Below the pieces are notes generated by a model. The model was not told the DNA's origin. It worked only from the letters and a program-made list of their open reading frames with translations, and did not search any database. The position numbers and the translations under genes are program-made. Below, piece by piece: positions 5,876-8,902 of a stretch of DNA of 8,902 bases (positions are counted from its first letter, which is position 1; every line of letters starts with the position of its first letter). The DNA lies in NCBI GenBank assembly GCA_029850565.1, contig JARCRR010000093.1, forward strand, positions 1-8,902, read 5' to 3'. The stretch is from Gallionella sp. (lineage in GTDB: Bacteria; Pseudomonadota; Gammaproteobacteria; Burkholderiales; Gallionellaceae).

Positions 5876-6567
5876 GTCACGCACTGACATACGGCGAACC
5901 TTATAGATTGTCTGCGGGTCTGCTGGCATTGGCAGTACACGCTGCCTTTTTCACGCTGTTGGTTTTAGGAGTGCGCTGGCAATCACAGCCGACTGAAGAT
6001 TTTTCTGTGCAGTTGTGGGGTGATTTGCCCGTTGTCGAGGCGATGCCAACATCCCAAACGAATCTCCCGGTCGAATCCGAGCAGGCACCTGTGGCCAAGG
6101 TCGAGCCGCCGCAACAGTCAAAATCAGATATCGAGTTGCGCGAAAAGAAAGTGCAGAAGATGGAACCCACACCTCAGGAATTAAAAGCACAGCGCGATGC
6201 TGAGGAACAGCGTGTATTGGAAGAGTATGCGGAGAAGCGCAGGCAATCCGAACAAGCGCGAGTACGGGCGGAAATCAGTGCGGCGATGGCAGCCGAGGTC
6301 GGTCGCTATCAAGACATGATTCGCAGCAAGATCAGGCGCAACATCGTGATGCCGCCCGATGTGACTGAGAGCGCAGTCGCCGAATTCAGAGTCACTCTCT
6401 TGCCCGGGGGGATGGTCATGGAAACTTTACTGCTGAAGAGCAGCGGCAATGCTGCCTATGACAACGCTGCCGAGCGCGCTATCTATAAAGCGCAACCGTT
6501 GCCGTTACCGACCGATCCGGGGATGCAAAAAATGTTTAGAGAGTTGCGCCTCACTATCAGGCCTTAA
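5872..6567 (+). CDS. tolA: Tol-Pal force-transducing protein TolA (short form)
   Basis: A 231-residue periplasm-spanning protein linking the TolQR motor to TolB and Pal. E. coli TolA has 421 residues, so this one is strikingly short. Residues 1-13 are cytoplasmic and a single membrane helix spans about 14-34. A Pro/Glu/Gln-rich stretch (about 40-100) follows, then a charged helical segment (about 101-141, ELKAQRDAEEQRVLEEYAEK). The TonB-like domain III (about 142-231) contains YQDMIRSKIRRNIVMPP, FRVTLLPGG, SSGNAAYDNAAERAI and a terminal RELRLTIRP. The long Ala/Lys domain II of enterobacterial TolA is largely missing. In the membrane helix H23 matches the conserved histidine that contacts TolQR, but the serine four residues before it in E. 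coli is alanine here (A19). The ATG overlaps the tolR stop (ATGA). Confidence 0.95.
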   Translation: MSHALTYGEPYRLSAGLLALAVHAAFFTLLVLGVRWQSQPTEDFSVQLWGDLPVVEAMPTSQTNLPVESEQAPVAKVEPPQQSKSDIELREKKVQKMEPTPQELKAQRDAEEQRVLEEYAEKRRQSEQARVRAEISAAMAAEVGRYQDMIRSKIRRNIVMPPDVTESAVAEFRVTLLPGGMVMETLLLKSSGNAAYDNAAERAIYKAQPLPLPTDPGMQKMFRELRLTIRP

Positions 6568-6574
6568 GAAGTGA

Positions 6575-7837
6575 ATGAGTAAATATCTTTCCCTATTTTT
6601 CTATTTGTTGTGTGCCACCTATCCGGCACGGGCAGAACTCAACATCGAGATCACCGGCGCCGGAGAGAATCAAACTCCCGTCTCGGTGGTGCGTTTCGCC
6701 GGTGAAGATCAGGGTATGTTTAATATCAGCGGCATCGTGGCGAACGATCTGGTACGTACCGGGCTTTTCAAACTGGTTGATCCCGCAGGTAGGGCGCCGC
6801 ATGAGATCAGCGAAGTGAGGTATGCGGAATGGCCGGGCGTAGAGGCATTGCTGATGGGTACTGTCAAAGCACAGGACGGCGGTTATGTCATCGTTAAATT
6901 CCGCTTGCTGGATATGGTGCGTCGCAAGGAGCTCATGTCGCAAGCGTTGATGGCGAAGGAGGATCAGTTGCGAGCCATTGCGCATCGCATCGCTGATATG
7001 GCGTACGAAAGGTTGACGGGCAGCTCGGGCGTGTTCGGTACCCGGATCGCCTATGTGAACCGCGACGGCAGACACTATCGTTTGGTGGTGGCGGACAGTG
7101 ATGGTTATGGTGAGCAGACCTTGTTGTCGTCGAACGAACCCATCATGTCGCCCGCATGGTCGCCGGATGGCAAACAGATCGCGTATGTCAGCTTCGAGCA
7201 ACGGCGTGCGATGGTCTACACGCAATCGTTGGCAACTCGGCAACGTATGTTGCTGGCCGATTTTCCGGGCAGTAACAGTGCGCCCGCATGGTCACCGGAT
7301 GGCAAAAAACTCGCGCTGGTATTGACGCGCGACGGAGATTCACAGCTCTATCACGTGAACAGCGATGGAGGCGATTTGCATCGCATCACATTCAGCGCTG
7401 GGATCGACACCGAGCCGACATTTTCGCCGGACGGGAAATATCTGCTTTTCACTTCCGATCGTGGCGGCAGCGCACAGATATATCGAGTACCGGTGGAAGG
7501 CGGCAATGCCGAGCGCATGACCTACGAAGGAAGCAGCAACTTTTCACCGCGATACAGCCCCGACGGCAAGAGCTTTGTCTTTTCCCACTTTAACGGAGGA
7601 AGGTTCTACATCGCGATGCAAGACTTCGAGAGCAGGCAGGTGCAGATACTCACCTCGGGCGGATGGGAGAAGAAACCGAGCTTTGCGCCCAACGGCAAAC
7701 TGGTGCTGTTTGCGGCAGAGTCACAAGGCCGTGGTATATTGGCGACCGTTTCCAGCGATGGCAAAGTGAAGCAAAAAATGGTCGCGCAGTATGGTGATAT
7801 CCGCGAACCGACCTGGGGACCGTTCCAGAAACAATGA
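6575..7837 (+). CDS. tolB: Periplasmic beta-propeller protein TolB
   Basis: A 420-residue soluble periplasmic protein (E. coli 430) that binds Pal and, through its N-terminal part, TolA. A Sec signal peptide covers about 1-20, ending ARA before ELNIEITGAG. The N-terminal domain (about 21-150) includes GIVANDLVRTGLFKLVD and the LDMVRRKEL segment. The C-terminal half is a propeller with recurring blade motifs: PAWSPDGK (193-200 and 237-244), then EPTFSPDGK, PRYSPDGK and PSFAPNGK. The first two copies are nearly identical in DNA (7151-7174 and 7283-7306, 23 of 24 bases), 44 codons apart, which is one blade. It begins eight bases after the tolA stop with AAGAAG (6566-6571) close to the ATG. It ends 19 bases before pal. 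Confidence 0.98.
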   Translation: MSKYLSLFFYLLCATYPARAELNIEITGAGENQTPVSVVRFAGEDQGMFNISGIVANDLVRTGLFKLVDPAGRAPHEISEVRYAEWPGVEALLMGTVKAQDGGYVIVKFRLLDMVRRKELMSQALMAKEDQLRAIAHRIADMAYERLTGSSGVFGTRIAYVNRDGRHYRLVVADSDGYGEQTLLSSNEPIMSPAWSPDGKQIAYVSFEQRRAMVYTQSLATRQRMLLADFPGSNSAPAWSPDGKKLALVLTRDGDSQLYHVNSDGGDLHRITFSAGIDTEPTFSPDGKYLLFTSDRGGSAQIYRVPVEGGNAERMTYEGSSNFSPRYSPDGKSFVFSHFNGGRFYIAMQDFESRQVQILTSGGWEKKPSFAPNGKLVLFAAESQGRGILATVSSDGKVKQKMVAQYGDIREPTWGPFQKQ

Positions 7838-7843
7838 AAATCA

Positions 7844-7848
7844 AGAGG
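7844..7848 (+). promoter_or_regulatory. Ribosome binding site that decides the pal start
   Basis: AGAGG is eight bases before the ATG at 7857 but only two before the in-frame ATG at 7851. The later ATG is therefore preferred, and it gives a normal MKKLILS lipoprotein signal start. Confidence 0.55.
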
Positions 7849-7856
7849 GTATGAAG

Positions 7857-8555
7857 ATGAAGAAATTGATATTGAGCGCGGCAGTATTGAGTCTGTTGGC
7901 TGCTTGTGGCAGCGCTCCGCAAAAAGAAGCCACCGTAGAGCCAAAACAATCACCTGTCGCACCGGCTCCGACCGCGGCTGTGGTCGCCCCGGCCGGCTCA
8001 AAAGCCTCCACCGCTGATGAAACCTCCGCTCGTGCTCAGGCAGATGCCGATACCAAGGCGGTCGCTGCGGCCGTTGCGGCAGCGGCCTCCGCTCGTGCCC
8101 AGGCAGATGCCAATACTTCAGCAGCGGCGAAAGCAAGCGCTGCCGCAGAAGCCGCAGCGACCGCTCGTGCAGCAGCAGAGGCGCAAGCCCAAGCTGACGC
8201 GGCAGCGAAACAGGCTTTGAAAGATCGCAGTGTGTATTTCCCGTTCGATGTCGATGCGGTCCAACAATCTGATTTGGACACCATCATAGTTCACGCTCAG
8301 AATCTTGCCGCAAATCCCAAGCTAGAGGTCCGCGTTGAAGGCAATGCAGACGAACGCGGCAGCAGCGAATACAACTTGGCATTGGGGCAACGTCGTGCCA
8401 ACAACACCAAAAAATCCCTGGTGTTGGGTGGCGCACGCTCGTCTCAAATCGAAGCGGTCAGCTACGGCGAAGAAAAGCCCAAGGCATCAGGACATGATGA
8501 GACGGCATGGGCGCAGAATCGCCGGGCCGACATCGAATACAGTTCCGGCAAGTGA
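7857..8555 (+). CDS. pal: Peptidoglycan-associated lipoprotein Pal with an alanine-rich linker
   Basis: A 232-residue outer-membrane lipoprotein that anchors the Tol system to peptidoglycan. The signal MKKLILSAAVLSLLAAC ends in lipobox LAAC, with lipidated C17. A Pro/Ala-rich stretch (about 18-56) leads to an Ala-rich segment (57-121; 37 of 65 residues are Ala) built from three related units starting SARA, SARA and TARA. The OmpA-like peptidoglycan-binding domain (about 124-232) contains YFPFDVDAV, VEGNADERG (D165), EYNLALGQRRAN (R180) and HDETAWAQNRRADIEY. D165 and R180 match the diaminopimelate-binding Asp/Arg pair of OmpA-like domains. Most Pal proteins are near 170 residues; the excess is this linker. 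The start at 7857 is chosen on ribosome-site spacing, with 7851 as an alternative. The stop overlaps a GTG start of cpoB. Confidence 0.97.
   Translation: MKKLILSAAVLSLLAACGSAPQKEATVEPKQSPVAPAPTAAVVAPAGSKASTADETSARAQADADTKAVAAAVAAAASARAQADANTSAAAKASAAAEAAATARAAAEAQAQADAAAKQALKDRSVYFPFDVDAVQQSDLDTIIVHAQNLAANPKLEVRVEGNADERGSSEYNLALGQRRANNTKKSLVLGGARSSQIEAVSYGEEKPKASGHDETAWAQNRRADIEYSSGK
8023..8116 (+). repeat. Tandem repeat within the Pal linker codons
   Basis: Two 31-base blocks, 8023-8053 and 8086-8116, match at 29 of 31 positions with a 63-base (21-codon) period. Both encode the SARAQADA core. A shorter third echo, CCGCTCGTGC, occurs at 8161-8170, 72 bases (24 codons) after its partner at 8089. 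All periods are multiples of three, so copy number can change without breaking the frame. Confidence 0.85.
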
Positions 8556-8902
8556 ACGTGTCCAAGTTGTATCTGCTGTTTTTCGCTATCTTCCTGGTGA
8601 GCAGCCCCGCGTCGGCGGGGCTCTTCACTGATGAAGACGCACGCAAGCAGGTTCAACAGCTTGAAGCGCGTATCCTCAAGTTGGAGGAGGCGTTAGTCAG
8701 TTCCGAAGAAGATAATAGGATACGTGTCAGATCTCTGCTGGATCTGCAGATGCAACTGGAGGCACAGGCTGCCGAGTTGCGTAAGTTGCGCGGACAGAAC
8801 GAAGAACTGGTGCATATCCTGCAAGACACGGAGAAGCGACAAAAAGATTTTTATGTAGATCTGGATGCGCGCCTGCGTCGATTCGAATCGACCGGAAGTG
8901 TC
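8552..8902 (+). CDS. cpoB: Cell division coordinator CpoB (YbgF), partial, C-terminus off the right edge
   Basis: The first 117 codons of the periplasmic coiled-coil/TPR protein that usually ends the tol-pal operon. In E. coli it links Tol-Pal constriction to PBP1B-driven wall synthesis. A signal peptide runs to about residue 22 (PASA before GLFTDEDARKQVQQLE), and GLF-D-EAR is the family's typical mature start. A long heptad-like helix follows (about 30-110), including LEARILKLEEAL, LRKLRGQNEELVHIL and the conserved EKRQKDFYVDLDARLRRFE. The TPR repeats lie beyond the edge. There is no ATG. GTG at 8552 overlaps the pal stop (GTGA), like the ATGA overlaps elsewhere in the window, and GTG at 8558 is a close alternative. 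Neither has a clear Shine-Dalgarno, so coupling to pal is likely. Confidence 0.92.
   Translation, partial: MNVSKLYLLFFAIFLVSSPASAGLFTDEDARKQVQQLEARILKLEEALVSSEEDNRIRVRSLLDLQMQLEAQAAELRKLRGQNEELVHILQDTEKRQKDFYVDLDARLRRFESTGSV
8603..8622 (+). repeat. Strong GC-rich hairpin inside the cpoB signal-peptide codons
   Basis: AGCCCCGC (8603-8610) and GCGGGGCT (8615-8622) are perfect complements around a GTCG loop, an 8-bp stem starting about 47 bases after the pal stop. It encodes residues 18-24 around the signal-peptidase site. No T-run follows, so it is not a classical terminator. It could stabilise the upstream pal mRNA end or slow ribosomes, or be a by-product of Pro/Ala/Gly codons. Confidence 0.6.

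Noticed and set aside
6593..7243. A 216-codon open frame on the minus strand inside tolB
   Set aside because: It is fully covered by a clear TolB coding sequence. The composition looks like reverse-frame translation of GC-rich codons, with no ribosome site or motif recognised.
8036..8287. An alanine-rich 83-codon minus-strand frame opposite the Pal linker
   Set aside because: It arises because GCN-rich repeat codons read as Ala/Ser/Arg-rich in the opposite frames. It is a by-product of the Pal repeat.
1..8902. A previously undescribed multi-gene system, CRISPR array, mobile element or RNA gene
   Set aside because: All substantial coding regions belong to well-known families in a standard order. 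I found no spaced direct-repeat array, transposase, integrase, tRNA- or rRNA-like sequence.

Overview
The window is a stretch of conserved chromosomal housekeeping DNA from a Gram-negative proteobacterium. It is most likely betaproteobacterial, perhaps of the Nitrosomonadales/Gallionellaceae kind. This guess rests on the gene order yebC-ruvC-(prenyltransferase)-ruvA-ruvB-ybgC-tolQRAB-pal-cpoB, the style of the Pal and RuvC sequences, a small class I cytochrome c next door, and moderately GC-rich codon use. Genus cannot be fixed from the sequence alone.

Layout. At the left edge a truncated small periplasmic cytochrome c runs on the minus strand (1-194). A 151-base divergent intergenic region follows, with a plausible promoter for the cytochrome. 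Every other gene is on the plus strand and tightly packed. First come yebC and the Holliday-junction genes ruvC, ruvA and ruvB, with a membrane UbiA/MenA-type prenyltransferase gene between ruvC and ruvA. ruvC/prenyltransferase, prenyltransferase/ruvA and ruvA/ruvB each overlap by the four bases ATGA, so the four genes look translationally coupled. A short gap holding a palindromic element and a partial direct repeat separates ruvB from ybgC. The Tol-Pal envelope genes then run ybgC, tolQ, tolR, tolA, tolB, pal and cpoB (cut by the right edge).

How the genes work together. RuvA and RuvB form the branch-migration motor and RuvC is the resolvase. YebC is a translation/regulatory factor commonly found beside ruvC. 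TolQ and TolR form the proton-driven inner-membrane motor, TolA carries force across the periplasm, and TolB and the lipoprotein Pal form the outer-membrane side. CpoB coordinates this with peptidoglycan synthesis, and YbgC is the associated hotdog thioesterase.

I see no mobile element, CRISPR array, RNA gene or clearly novel defence or biosynthetic system. The points worth a second look are smaller. They are the lipid-enzyme gene inside the ruv operon; an alanine-rich repeat linker in Pal alongside an unusually short TolA; a perfect inverted repeat that overlaps the ruvC start and seems to have supplied a new N-terminus; a duplicated ruvB tail flanking a palindrome before ybgC; and a strong hairpin inside the cpoB signal-peptide codons.
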